NCBI GenBank assembly: GCA_023474155.1
Contig: JAMCYJ010000028.1
Location: 1-15,120, forward strand
Origin: Candidatus Martarchaeota archaeon
GTDB taxonomy: Archaea > Micrarchaeota > Micrarchaeia > Micrarchaeales > Micrarchaeaceae
DNA length: 15,120 bases
Direction: 5' to 3'
A program made the position numbers and the translations under genes. This document shows positions 1 through 7,364 of the stretch, in pieces (position 1 is the stretch's first letter; every line of letters starts with the position of its first letter). The notes beneath the pieces are model-generated. The model saw only the letters and a program-made list of their open reading frames with translations, was not told the DNA's origin and searched no databases.

Positions 1-640
1 GCTCGTTTGCGAATACATAATATTTGAACTCCTGTACAGAGTTGTGAGGTGATATGACTGTAATATTATTGCTGAATCCTGGCAGACCTTTGGAGGATAT
101 GATAAACGGTGTGTCAGATACCCCAAGATTCTTTATTAATACTGTAAATGCACTCGGCTGCCCTAAACCAGCGTTTATACTGCTGTTCTCAATGCTTATA
201 TTGTAAACTTTAGGGGTTATGTAGATTGTCGCGTTGAAATTCAGCGTACCCAGCTTCGAGTAGTTTCCGATGTTTATCGCTTTAAAATGCATTTTGTAAA
301 GGCCTTCCTTTGCAAGAGGCGAGGGCTTTATTTCTATCGTCAGCACCCTGTTGTTAAGCGATGAATTTTCAACTGTCCAGTTTGCAGGCATATCATATGC
401 ATTGAATTTATTCCACCCAAGATTATAAACTGTCCTGTTTGGGCTCTGGGTCTGCGCATCTATTGATATAGAGAATGTTTGGCCGGGTCCGTCTTGGCCA
501 AGGTACACGGTATTTGCAGCGCTTGCGTTCACGGTCATATTGACAGGATGCACGATATTGACATACGTTCCGTTCGCAAAGCTGAATCCTACCATAATCA
601 GGATGCCGATAAAAGCAAATAATGCATGTGCACTTCTCAA
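1..640 (-). CDS. Exported surface protein with beta-sandwich-like repeats (3' end outside window)
   Basis: An open frame without stops runs from a TTG at 640 to the left edge, about 213 residues, C-terminus missing. The TTG is chosen because it gives a textbook signal peptide: MRSAHALFAFIGILIMVGFSFANG, i.e. a short basic start, a hydrophobic core at about 6-21 and small residues before the likely cleavage; the in-frame stop lies 9 codons upstream and no ATG fits. The mature part is rich in Asn, Ser and Thr with many N-x-S/T sequons and alternating beta-type segments. Phrases such as VENSSLNNRVLTIEIKP and FTVLIKNLGVSDTPF resemble the NEW3/CARDB-like beta-sandwich domains of archaeal cell-surface proteins (family resemblance, inferred). 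It is divergent from the surface protein at 825. Function unknown; adhesion or envelope role is a guess. Confidence 0.7.
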   Translation of the reverse strand, partial: MRSAHALFAFIGILIMVGFSFANGTYVNIVHPVNMTVNASAANTVYLGQDGPGQTFSISIDAQTQSPNRTVYNLGWNKFNAYDMPANWTVENSSLNNRVLTIEIKPSPLAKEGLYKMHFKAINIGNYSKLGTLNFNATIYITPKVYNISIENSSINAGLGQPSAFTVLIKNLGVSDTPFIISSKGLPGFSNNITVISPHNSVQEFKYYVFANE

Positions 641-777
641 TCGATGCGCCTTATTATAAATTCAAAATTTCTGCCAAATAATATTCTCCTCTAACATTCT
701 TAAATATTCATTTTTATTAATACGGGCCTAATGCAAGTAGCCGGATCCAAATAACCGCTATTAATTAATAAATTGCC

Positions 778-786
778 TATATAATA
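778..786 (+). promoter_or_regulatory. TATA-like box for the 825 gene
   Basis: TATATAATA centred at 782. Archaeal initiation about 25 bases downstream would fall near 807, leaving a leader of about 17 nt before the ATG at 825. Sequence match and spacing only. Confidence 0.45.
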
Positions 787-824
787 TTTAGTGTTTCTGT
801 TATAGCAGTTGCATAGATGGTATC

Positions 825-1892
825 ATGTTTAACAAAATGGGGAGACAGAGAAAAATTTTTGCATCGAAGCCGAGAGTGGATAACGGCAAAAAAAATCCGC
901 CTGCGCCTTTTATTATAATAGCCTCGGCAATAATAATCTTGCTTGCGGTCGGCGTAGGCGCGATGGCTTTTCACCCGGCGGGCAAGGTGATTCCGCAGAT
1001 AAATTCAAAATACGCGACGAATCTCAGCAAGTCACCGTTCCTGTTTGAGCTGAACAATACAGAATACGCTGTTTACCTGCATTCTGCCTCTGCTTCATCT
1101 GCTGACATATACGTGCAGAAACTCCCTAATTTCATCAATAATGTACTTAGCGTCGAACTGCATGAAAACAACTCCACGAAGATAAACTTGGGTTCGGTTT
1201 ATGCCGATCTTGAAATAAAGCTCAATGCAGTTTCAAAGAATTTCAATTCAATAAACATCTCAATGTATCCGCTGCAGCAGTATCTGCTTATAAAGCCCGA
1301 TTCAGGCAGCATAAGCATTGTGACTTCCTATTCCCAGCCTTCATCAACTACTGCACCAAGCCAAAATTCAACAACGTCTTCCCAACCGCCAACAACAAGC
1401 ACCTCAACCACGACGACAACCTCGCCGTCGTCTACTACGACTACCTCTTCTTCATCTTCCTCAGCGAATGAGTCGCTTGCGCTTAATTTAATTAAGGCAA
1501 ACAGTTATTATGTGTTGATGCAGAACTATTCGGCAATGTACGCAAACGCCGCGAGCAACTGCACATCATCGTTGTACAATTCAAGCTATCTTGCAAAATA
1601 CGGGAGCAATCCGCCCGCGGGTTCGTACCTGAATGCAAAGTCAAATTCCCCGTCGCAGATAAGCATGGGCGAATCCGCAAAAGGCGCAATAGTTTCATTC
1701 TCCTATAAGTCAGTTTCGTCCGTGCCTGCCATTGCAGGAACAGTGCTTGTACTAAGTGTGGATGTATCATCCTCTGCAATTTCCAACTCAACATTTTCTG
1801 GAATTTTCTCTGGCTCTAATTACCAGACAATGCTTTCAAATTACCATACTATAGCGGGCGTAGGCAATGCATGCGGGATATACGTCGTATGA
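825..1892 (+). CDS. Membrane-anchored extracellular protein with Ser/Thr-rich linker
   Basis: 355 residues. A basic N-terminus (residues 1-27, many K/R) is followed by one transmembrane segment at about 28-48, so the rest probably faces outside. An extracellular beta-type domain covers about 60-165. A mucin-like stretch at about 168-213, almost only S, T, P, Q, is followed by a C-terminal domain at 214-355 with just two cysteines, C246 and C350, which could form a disulfide. The Ser/Thr run uses mixed codons, so it is not a simple DNA repeat. Sequons for N-glycosylation are common. No named family is recognised. The alternative start ATG at 837 (MGRQRK) would remove four residues. It is divergent from another surface protein at 640, suggesting an envelope locus. 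Confidence 0.8.
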   Translation: MFNKMGRQRKIFASKPRVDNGKKNPPAPFIIIASAIIILLAVGVGAMAFHPAGKVIPQINSKYATNLSKSPFLFELNNTEYAVYLHSASASSADIYVQKLPNFINNVLSVELHENNSTKINLGSVYADLEIKLNAVSKNFNSINISMYPLQQYLLIKPDSGSISIVTSYSQPSSTTAPSQNSTTSSQPPTTSTSTTTTTSPSSTTTTSSSSSSANESLALNLIKANSYYVLMQNYSAMYANAASNCTSSLYNSSYLAKYGSNPPAGSYLNAKSNSPSQISMGESAKGAIVSFSYKSVSSVPAIAGTVLVLSVDVSSSAISNSTFSGIFSGSNYQTMLSNYHTIAGVGNACGIYVV

Positions 1893-1925
1893 TTTTTCGT
1901 ACCAATTGAGCGAAAGCGCGGTTTT

Positions 1926-2252
1926 ATGGAGGAAATAGAAATTCAGGACTTCAAGAAAATAGACCTGAGAGTAGGCCTGATTTCCGAGGTTCAGGACATA
2001 GGGACAAAAAAACCGATGTTCGTGCTCACTCTGGATCTTGGAAGCGAAAAAAGGACAGTCGTTGCGGGAATAAAAAGCGCGTTCGCCAAGGAGGATCTCG
2101 TCGGCAAAAAGGTCGTGTTCGTCTCCAACCTCGCCCCGAAAAAGATAATGGATGTCGAGTCGCACGGCATGCTGCTGATAGCTGACGACGGCAAATCTCT
2201 CTCGCTGGTATCCCCTGCATCTAATATAGAGCCTGGCGCGAAGATAGAATAA
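1926..2252 (+). CDS. tRNA-binding OB-fold protein (MetRS-beta/CsaA-like)
   Basis: 108 residues, a single domain of the tRNA-binding OB-fold family found at the C-terminus of methionyl-tRNA synthetase, in Arc1p/EMAPII and in CsaA. Visible family signs are the opening FKKIDLRVGLI (residues 9-19), the DLGSEKRTVVAGIK block (about 37-50), LVGKKVVFVSNLAPKK (about 58-73) and SHGMLLIADD (about 79-88). The length equals one free-standing domain. It probably binds the elbow of tRNA and helps a synthetase in trans. It lies 33 nt after the surface protein gene and 54 nt before glycyl-tRNA synthetase, same strand, which fits a translation role. Whether it pairs with MetRS, encoded elsewhere, cannot be told from here. 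Confidence 0.85.
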   Translation: MEEIEIQDFKKIDLRVGLISEVQDIGTKKPMFVLTLDLGSEKRTVVAGIKSAFAKEDLVGKKVVFVSNLAPKKIMDVESHGMLLIADDGKSLSLVSPASNIEPGAKIE

Positions 2253-2306
2253 CAGGGGAATAATAAATTAGAGAATAAAGATTTACTGCATAACGCATTG
2301 ATATAT

Positions 2307-3812
2307 ATGACGCACCAAAGCATTGAAAAAGCCCTGAACCTTGTAACGCGCAGGGGTTTTATAGTCCCTGCATTCTCGATATACGGAGACCTTGCGGGCT
2401 TCTACGATTACGGCCCGCTAGGCGCAAGGATAAAGCAGAGGCTCACCGACCAGTGGCGCAGGTTTTTCATAGACAGGATGGGAAACCTTGAAATAGAGAC
2501 GACCATCATCGCGCCTGAAAAGGTGTTTGAGGCATCAGGCCATCTCAAGACCTTTACAGACCCTGTTATAACCTGCCTGAAATGCTCGTCCTCGTTCAGG
2601 GCCGACAAGCTGCTTGAAGAGCGCTATGAAAAGAATGGCGACAGTGCGATGAAGGAGAAAGTAAAGCAGCTGGGGTTTGAGGGCCTTGAAAAGCTTGTGG
2701 CAGCCACAGACCTGAAATGCGAAAAATGCGGGCAGCCTCTCGCATCGTCGAAGATAGAGAAATTCAACCTGATGCTCGGGACAGACATAGGGCCGCTGAA
2801 CAGCATAAAAGGATATCTGAGGCCGGAAACGGCGCAGGGAATATTCATAGATTTCAAGTCGATATTCAGGATATACGGCTTAAAACTGCCGGTGGCGATA
2901 GGCCAGGTCGGCAAGGCGTTCAGGAACGAAATCTCCCCAAGGAACCTGCTTATAAGGATGAGGGAATTTTCGCAAATGGAGCTGGAATATTTCTTCGACC
3001 CTGAAGACGACGCGCTGGTCATAAACAATAGCCCTATAAGTGATGCGTTTCTTGATTCCTCAATTAATCTTCTCAGCGTGCAGGACCAGACCTCTGATTC
3101 TGCAGTCCCTTATGCGGATGTGACTATAAGACAGGCGCTTGAAAGCAAAATAATCCCCAACAAGCTTTTTGCGTTTGTGATATACCAAGAAAACGAGTTC
3201 ATGCAGAGCCTCGGCTTCAGGAAAGACTCATTCAGGTTCAGGCAGATGCTTTCCAACGAGCTGCCGCATTATTCCAAAGGCAACATCGACCTCGAGGTAA
3301 TGATAGGCAGCGGTTTTGAGGAGGTCGCTGGAAATTCGTACAGGACAAACTTTGATCTTTCAAACCACCAGGAGTTTTCAGGCAATGACCTGAGCGTAAT
3401 GAATAATTTGAAAAAAGTGCTCCCGCACGTCGTGGAGATAAGCTTCGGCCTCGACAGGCTGTTCTGGAGCGCGATCGTGAACGCGGTCTCTAACGACGGG
3501 AAAAGGGATTGGGACTTGCTGCTCCTGGACAGCAGCATCGCGCCGTACGATTTTGCCGTGTTCCCGCTGCAAAAAGACGAGAAGCTGCTTGAAAAGGCAA
3601 GAGAGGTATTTTCAGCGCTGTCGAAAACAAAATCAGTTTATTTCAGCATATCAAACAGCATAGGCAAGAGGTATGCGAAGGCGGACGAGATAGGCATTAA
3701 CAGTTCTATCACGGTCGATTTCCAAACCCTTGATGACGGCACCGTCACTGTCAGGGATATCAGGGACACAAGCCAGGTAAGGAAGAGCATAAGTGAGATT
3801 CTGAAACGATGA
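2307..3812 (+). CDS. glyS: Glycyl-tRNA synthetase (dimeric, archaeal/eukaryotic type)
   Basis: Charges tRNA-Gly with glycine in the cytoplasm. Class II core: GDLAGFYDYGPLG near residue 27, motif 2 at about 205-225 (FRNEISPRNLL...REFSQME), the glycine-pocket stretch YLRPETAQGIF at about 170-180, and motif 3 containing GLDR at about 381-384. Two CxxC pairs, C90/C93 and C138/C141, form a zinc-knuckle-like insertion. Residues after about 400 match the HGTP anticodon-binding domain (FAVFPLQKDE, then GKRYAKADEIG). About 501 residues, near the short end for alpha2 GlyRS. The ATG at 2307 (MTHQSIEKAL) is preferred over a TTG three codons upstream. Four bases separate its stop from the ASCH gene, so those two are almost certainly cotranscribed. 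Confidence 0.97.
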   Translation: MTHQSIEKALNLVTRRGFIVPAFSIYGDLAGFYDYGPLGARIKQRLTDQWRRFFIDRMGNLEIETTIIAPEKVFEASGHLKTFTDPVITCLKCSSSFRADKLLEERYEKNGDSAMKEKVKQLGFEGLEKLVAATDLKCEKCGQPLASSKIEKFNLMLGTDIGPLNSIKGYLRPETAQGIFIDFKSIFRIYGLKLPVAIGQVGKAFRNEISPRNLLIRMREFSQMELEYFFDPEDDALVINNSPISDAFLDSSINLLSVQDQTSDSAVPYADVTIRQALESKIIPNKLFAFVIYQENEFMQSLGFRKDSFRFRQMLSNELPHYSKGNIDLEVMIGSGFEEVAGNSYRTNFDLSNHQEFSGNDLSVMNNLKKVLPHVVEISFGLDRLFWSAIVNAVSNDGKRDWDLLLLDSSIAPYDFAVFPLQKDEKLLEKAREVFSALSKTKSVYFSISNSIGKRYAKADEIGINSSITVDFQTLDDGTVTVRDIRDTSQVRKSISEILKR

Positions 3813-3816
3813 CCGC

Positions 3817-4173
3817 ATGATGCACGAAATGTCCTTGAATCCGGAGCCTTTCAACGAAATCAAGGAAGGCAGAAAAACAATAGAAGTGCGCATTTACGAT
3901 GAAAAAAGAAGGAACGTAAAAATCGGAGATGAAATAGTATTCGGCAGGCTGCCGGACAGGACTGAAAAAATCGTCGTCAAAGTTGTCGGCCTTTCGGTTT
4001 TCGGCTCTTTTCGCGATTTATTCTCATCCCTTGAAAAATCCAAATTCGGGCACAGTGAATCTCTGACGCTGGACGAGCAGGTCGCGCTGCAAAGGGAGCA
4101 TTACAGTGAGGAAGAGGAAAGGCAGAACCTCGTCGTAGGCATACACATAAGGCTTGCGCCCTTGCAGCAATAA
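3817..4173 (+). CDS. ASCH-domain protein
   Basis: 118 residues. The start LNPEPFNEIKEGRKTIEVR with following DEKRRNVKIGDEIVF is the ASCH (ASC-1 homology) signature, a PUA-related beta-barrel thought to bind RNA or modified nucleotides; E. coli YqfB, a relative, hydrolyses N4-acetylcytidine. The conserved Lys (in EGRKTIEVR), Glu and Arg are present. ATG codons at 3817, 3820 and 3829 are all usable, the last giving MSLNPEPF. It follows glyS by 4 nt and precedes the DNA glycosylase by 20 nt, so it sits inside an apparent operon. A translation-linked or nucleoside-salvage role is inferred, not shown. Confidence 0.85.
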   Translation: MMHEMSLNPEPFNEIKEGRKTIEVRIYDEKRRNVKIGDEIVFGRLPDRTEKIVVKVVGLSVFGSFRDLFSSLEKSKFGHSESLTLDEQVALQREHYSEEEERQNLVVGIHIRLAPLQQ

Positions 4174-4193
4174 AACGAATTAAATAATAAAAG

Positions 4194-5048
4194 ATGTATA
4201 AAGTGAAAATGGCGCAGGCGATGCTTAAACCGAAAGACTTCAATCTCAAATATTCCTTTGAGAGCGGGCAGCCCCTGGGCTTTTACGCGGATTTTTCAGG
4301 AAGCGCGCTTTCATACAACATGCGGAGCCATACAGTGCAGGCGCGGCAGGACGCAGGGGTGCTGAACCTAAAAAGCGATTCTATTTTATTTGCAAAGGCA
4401 GAGGTCTCCTCAAGGTTCAGGCTGAGCGACAATATGGAGAGGATATACAATGAAATCTCGACAGACAGGTTCATGGAGCAGTCGATACAGAAATACAGGG
4501 GGCTGCGCGTGACGCTTAACGATCCATGGGAAACCCTTGTCGTATTCATAATATCCCAGAACAACAACATAAAAAGAATAAGGAATTCGACGCTAAGGCT
4601 TATTGAAACTTTCGGCAGGGCGACGCGATTCGGAAAGGAGTTTCCATCAATCGCTGATTTTTCAGGCGCCGCTGAAAGCGATTTCAAGGCGGCAGGTCTC
4701 GGCTTCAGGTCAAGGTACATGGTGCATGCGGTCGACTACTGCGCAAACAATCTTGATCTGCGCATGCTGAAAAACAAGGACAGCTGCAGTATAAAGCAGG
4801 AACTCATGCAGATTACAGGAGTCGGCGGCAAGATAGCAGACTGCGTTGCGCTTATGGGCTATGGCAGGCTCGAGGCGTTCCCGATAGACGTATGGATAAA
4901 GCGGGCGCTTGAAAAGGTATATTTCAGAGGCGACGCCATGAGCATGGATAGGCTGCAGGATTTCGCGATGGATAAATGGGGGAAATACGCAGGCTATGCG
5001 CAGCAGTATCTTTATTGGAACGCAAGGAACAACTTCAGCACGATCTAA
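4194..5048 (+). CDS. ogg: 8-oxoguanine DNA glycosylase/AP lyase (OGG1 type)
   Basis: Removes 8-oxoguanine from DNA and nicks the abasic site (base excision repair). 284 residues. The N-terminal part, with FESGQPLGFYADFSG (about 22-36), corresponds to the OGG N-domain where the family has SGQ-x-F-x-W. The glycosylase core has FIISQNNNIKRI (about 118-129). The helix-hairpin-helix is ITGVGGKIADC (about 207-217), with catalytic Lys213, followed by the Gly/Pro-Asp segment FPIDVWIKR and catalytic Asp232. These two residues are the expected Schiff-base Lys and activating Asp. An alternative start, ATG at 4209 (MAQAML), sits about 25 nt downstream of an AAATAATAAA stretch and may be the true leaderless start. 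Last gene of the same-strand cluster beginning at 1926. Confidence 0.93.
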   Translation: MYKVKMAQAMLKPKDFNLKYSFESGQPLGFYADFSGSALSYNMRSHTVQARQDAGVLNLKSDSILFAKAEVSSRFRLSDNMERIYNEISTDRFMEQSIQKYRGLRVTLNDPWETLVVFIISQNNNIKRIRNSTLRLIETFGRATRFGKEFPSIADFSGAAESDFKAAGLGFRSRYMVHAVDYCANNLDLRMLKNKDSCSIKQELMQITGVGGKIADCVALMGYGRLEAFPIDVWIKRALEKVYFRGDAMSMDRLQDFAMDKWGKYAGYAQQYLYWNARNNFSTI

Positions 5049-5092
5049 CAGTCACCCCCTGCTCGAATTTAGAATGATACGAGGCGATATTT

Positions 5093-5353
5093 TTAGAAGT
5101 AGACCGGTTCATAATGGTATTTTTTGTTTTTGAAGTCTTTATTTATATACGCCAGATATCTTGCAAGTTCTGCCGCTTTTCGTAATTGTTTGGCTGCTTC
5201 CGGCTGTTTATTCCTAATATAAGTCGATATTGTAAGGAGCTGCTTGTAAACCATGGCGTAATTATGGCATTTTTCATAGCCCCTTCGTACGTTTTCTTCA
5301 GCAGTTAATTTAGAACTGTAACCAGATGCCGTTCTAGTTTTAGGAATCTGCAT
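5093..5353 (-). CDS. Small helical hypothetical protein
   Basis: 86 residues, not recognised. Rich in Lys, Ala, Tyr and Gln. Residues about 17-72 look like two or three amphipathic helices (AEENVRRGYEKCHNYAMVY; PEAAKQLRKAAELARYLAY), followed by a basic aromatic tail KNKKYHYEPVYF. No membrane segment or signal peptide. Its ATG overlaps by one base the stop of a 14-codon frame at 5353-5397 (TAATG), which suggests translational coupling. It is convergent with ogg (44 nt between stops) and co-oriented with the RNA ligase gene, whose stop lies 277 nt upstream. A nucleic-acid-binding role would fit the charge, but this is a guess. It could also be spurious. Confidence 0.5.
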   Translation of the reverse strand: MQIPKTRTASGYSSKLTAEENVRRGYEKCHNYAMVYKQLLTISTYIRNKQPEAAKQLRKAAELARYLAYINKDFKNKKYHYEPVYF

Positions 5354-5397
5354 TATGCTGTATTTTTTTCTTCATTTACATTTTTCATTTGTGCCAT
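5353..5397 (-). other. Possible leader peptide overlapping the 86-residue gene (TAATG)
   Basis: A 14-codon frame MAQMKNVNEEKNTA ends in TAA whose last A is the first base of the ATG of the downstream gene. An in-frame stop lies 5 codons upstream, so it cannot be a longer reading frame. It may be a coupled leader peptide, the lost first exon-like start of the downstream protein through a frameshift, or chance. No Shine-Dalgarno is seen. Confidence 0.25.
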
Positions 5398-5630
5398 TTT
5401 ATCAGCTATTTATCGTGACGCATTCCAATCCGCGAACGGCGCGAACCCCCAAACGAAAACAGATAATTAGATATGAAACAAAAATGATATATATTTATGG
5501 CAAAATTATATTATAGCAGCCATGAAAAGCAAAACAGCACTTTACTGATTGGTAATAATATCATTATAATTAGGTTTTGCTTTATATTGCGACGCATTAG
5601 CGCTGTTAAAACACCGATAATGCAAATGCC
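5398..5630. other. Intergenic stretch with a GC-rich 9-nt tandem pair
   Basis: No convincing gene here on either strand. It contains a short GC-rich island in AT-rich surroundings: two adjacent 9-mers, CGCGAACGG (5431-5439) and CGCGAACCC (5440-5448), identical at 7 of 9 positions. The 8-mer GACGCATT occurs twice (5417 and 5591). The part at 5475-5520 is very AT-rich with TATA-like runs (ATATATATTTATGG). Nothing else is supported. Confidence 0.3.
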
Positions 5631-6383
5631 CTACACTCCATGCTGCTTTCCCTTATACCACTCAAACATATCCCTCCTTAGCTTGCAGATCGCATTGTTT
5701 CTGAAAAGCCCTCTTATCATTAGAGCATATTCCAGAGACATATCAAGGTGGTCATTGTTGTAAAATACCATTCCCTCGCATGCGAGATTCCCTTCAGCAG
5801 CTTTGCCGAATACAGTATTCTCATCGACAGGCTGCGGCTTTATTTTGTCTGCCATCCACTTTCTCTTTTCCAGGCTCCTCAAGCCCTTGAAGATATCGCT
5901 TATAAACTCGTACTTTTCATGGCTACTGCCTGCGTTCATGGCCTCTATGCTCTTCGGCCAGAATTTGAATGCCCTGTTTTCGGCAAGGAACTTAAAAGGA
6001 TACCATATATAATGGTCCATACCATAGGCTCCTTCATTGATGTCAGGCCCTACAAGCTCCCCGTAGAAATTATTCGCGCCCCTGCCGGATAGCTCCTTAT
6101 TGCCAAAAATATTATTCTCGACCGCCTTTATTATTCCATTGGCAAACCTGTTTCCTTCCTTTGACAGGAATTCGAGACTTAACCCGTTTCTTGTATAAAG
6201 CGACGGCCTGCCTTCCTCGACAACAAGATGCAGGTTGCTTCCGTCAAGCTTTTCGACAGCGATTGCGCTGCCAGTGAAAATCCATGAAAACCTTTCATCA
6301 AGCTCGTCTGTGCATACGTACCTGCCGTTAATCTCTTTCCTTACAAATGGGCTTTCAAGCTTTGGAAAGTTGTACACGTCCAT
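5631..6383 (-). CDS. Minimal RNA ligase (Rnl2-like nucleotidyltransferase)
   Basis: 250 residues. The covalent nucleotidyltransferase motifs of RNA/DNA ligases are visible in order: motif I EKLDGSN with nucleophile Lys45; motif Ia-like LYTRNG at about 62-67; motif III FYGELVGP with Glu109; motif IIIa-like YIWYPFKFL at about 125-133; motif IV CEGMVFY with Glu203; motif V CKLRRD with Lys234. The predicted reaction is ATP-dependent adenylation of the enzyme, transfer to a 5'-phosphate and RNA end joining. The protein stops about 16 residues after motif V, so it lacks the C-terminal domains of typical Rnl2 and of archaeal Rnl3-type ligases. Start ATG at 6383; a TATA-like box lies about 25-30 nt upstream. 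Substrate unknown; RNA repair or splicing is possible. Confidence 0.85.
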   Translation of the reverse strand: MDVYNFPKLESPFVRKEINGRYVCTDELDERFSWIFTGSAIAVEKLDGSNLHLVVEEGRPSLYTRNGLSLEFLSKEGNRFANGIIKAVENNIFGNKELSGRGANNFYGELVGPDINEGAYGMDHYIWYPFKFLAENRAFKFWPKSIEAMNAGSSHEKYEFISDIFKGLRSLEKRKWMADKIKPQPVDENTVFGKAAEGNLACEGMVFYNNDHLDMSLEYALMIRGLFRNNAICKLRRDMFEWYKGKQHGV

Positions 6384-6406
6384 CGAATCGTTTAAATTCC
6401 TGCAAG

Positions 6407-6420
6407 TATTTATTATATTG
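6407..6420 (-). promoter_or_regulatory. TATA-like box for the RNA ligase gene
   Basis: On the minus strand the bases read CAATATAATAAATA, centred about 30 nt upstream of the ATG at 6383. This predicts a nearly leaderless transcript. A second strong TATA-like run, TATATAAAAG, lies further upstream at about 6444-6453. Confidence 0.4.
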
Positions 6421-6441
6421 CAAGTGATAAATATTTAATTA

Positions 6442-6479
6442 TTACTTTTATATACATAGTTATAGCATAATAAAAGTTA
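6442..6479. repeat. Imperfect inverted repeat between DUF59 and RNA ligase genes
   Basis: Left arm TTACTTTTAT (6442-6451) and right arm ATAAAAGTTA (6470-6479) are inverted copies matching at 9 of 10 positions with an 18-nt spacer. It lies downstream of the DUF59 stop and upstream of the RNA ligase start. An operator around a distal TATA-like element or a processing hairpin are both possible; AT-rich chance similarity is also likely. Confidence 0.3.
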
Positions 6480-6503
6480 TATATCATGGCGACGCCAGCG
6501 CCG

Positions 6504-6806
6504 TCATATTTTAGTTATCTTGAACTGCAGCTTCCTGTCCATCATTCCAGGATTCCATATAGGGTCCCATACGAGATTCAGCCTTACTTTACCTATATCC
6601 CTAATTGATTCAACTTTTTCCTGTATCTGCGCAAGTATCATGTATGTGAACGGGCACATCGGAGACGTCATTGTGACCTTAAGATCGACATTATTGTCGT
6701 TGTCGATCTCTATTCCGTATATGAGCCCTATTTCAACAAGATTTGCCTTTATCTCGGGGTCAAAGCATTTGCGCAGAGCTCCTACGACTTGTTTTTTAGT
6801 TATCAT
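6504..6806 (-). CDS. MIP18/DUF59 family Fe-S cluster assembly protein
   Basis: 100 residues from the ATG at 6806 (MITKKQVVGAL), or 104 from a TTG at 6818. The whole protein is one MIP18 domain. Marks seen: CFDPEI near residues 14-19, EIGLIYGIEI at about 25-34, the TMTSPMCPFTYMIL segment with the conserved Cys at 51, and VRLNLVWDPIWNPGMM near the C-terminus. Relatives (SufT, PaaD, MIP18/FAM96) help maturation of iron-sulfur proteins and often occur in archaea as lone small proteins. The ATG is preferred because a TATA-like box at 6837-6845 predicts transcription start near 6815, close to both candidates. Same strand as the RNA ligase but separated by 120 nt. Confidence 0.88.
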   Translation of the reverse strand: MITKKQVVGALRKCFDPEIKANLVEIGLIYGIEIDNDNNVDLKVTMTSPMCPFTYMILAQIQEKVESIRDIGKVRLNLVWDPIWNPGMMDRKLQFKITKI

Positions 6807-6836
6807 TTTCCGTGCCAAAAAATCATCAGGATTAAT

Positions 6837-6845
6837 TATTTATAA
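6837..6845 (-). promoter_or_regulatory. TATA box for the DUF59 gene
   Basis: On the minus strand TTATAAATA, a very good archaeal TATA box, centred at 6841. Initiation about 25 nt downstream falls near 6815, giving a short leader for the ATG at 6806. Confidence 0.5.
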
Positions 6846-6993
6846 TCTCTAAAAATATAAATTAATCCTATAAATTCAGGTTTATTCGCGTCCTGCCATT
6901 ATTTTTGGGAAAAACCCCTGTTTCGTTTTTAAATGAAGTGTAAAAAACATTTAAGAATATTGCTGTTGATATTTAATTTAATATGTGATAAAA

Positions 6994-7359
6994 ATGGCGA
7001 AAAAAACAAATAAGTCAGTTTTCATCTTAGAATTCGTAGGAAGCCTTATCTTCCTTTGGTTGGCCTTTACGTCTAGAGGGGCGTTTTCAAACCCGTTATG
7101 GGCTAGCGGTTCGGCGAGTCTGTGGCTGCCTCTACTGTTCGGGGCTGCGGTAGTATCTTCAATTGCATTATTCCTAATAAGCTTCGCGCATCTCGTAGGC
7201 GTCGAGCATGAGATGATGGCCAATGGCGCAGTCCTGATGACACTTCTTGCCGCGGCATCGCTGATTGCGCTGGATTACACGTCCCAGTATTTCGTTCTGG
7301 TGCTGGTAGGATTCATCGTATCCTTTATAGGCACAGGGCTGAATTACGCAAAAAGGTAG
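6994..7359 (+). CDS. Small four-helix membrane protein
   Basis: 121 residues from the ATG at 6994 (MAKKTNKSVFILEF); a GTG three codons upstream is less likely. Four hydrophobic segments at about 9-27, 40-63, 73-90 and 95-114, with basic residues at the N-terminus (AKKTNK) and the C-terminus (NYAKR), so both ends are predicted to be cytoplasmic. A short polar stretch with VGVEHEMMANG lies between helices 2 and 3. No family recognised. The gene stands alone, transcribed away from DUF59, and ends just before a long T-rich tract that should terminate its transcript. Confidence 0.75.
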   Translation: MAKKTNKSVFILEFVGSLIFLWLAFTSRGAFSNPLWASGSASLWLPLLFGAAVVSSIALFLISFAHLVGVEHEMMANGAVLMTLLAAASLIALDYTSQYFVLVLVGFIVSFIGTGLNYAKR

Positions 7360-7364
7360 GTGCA

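Noticed and set aside
1320..1465. Simple-sequence DNA repeat coding the Ser/Thr linker
   Set aside because: Codons for Thr and Ser are mixed, so there is no DNA-level repeat unit beyond short runs.
1836..2323. Minus-strand frames opposite the tRNA-binding protein gene
   Set aside because: Antisense shadows of a clear OB-fold protein; composition is not protein-like.
5497..6092. Plus-strand frames opposite the RNA ligase gene
   Set aside because: They are antisense to a gene with all ligase motifs in order and show no family features of their own.
6486..6505. GC-rich GACGCCAGCGCCGTC as a terminator hairpin for DUF59
   Set aside because: Only four pairs (GACG/CGTC) can form around a GC-rich loop, and no T run follows on the minus strand.
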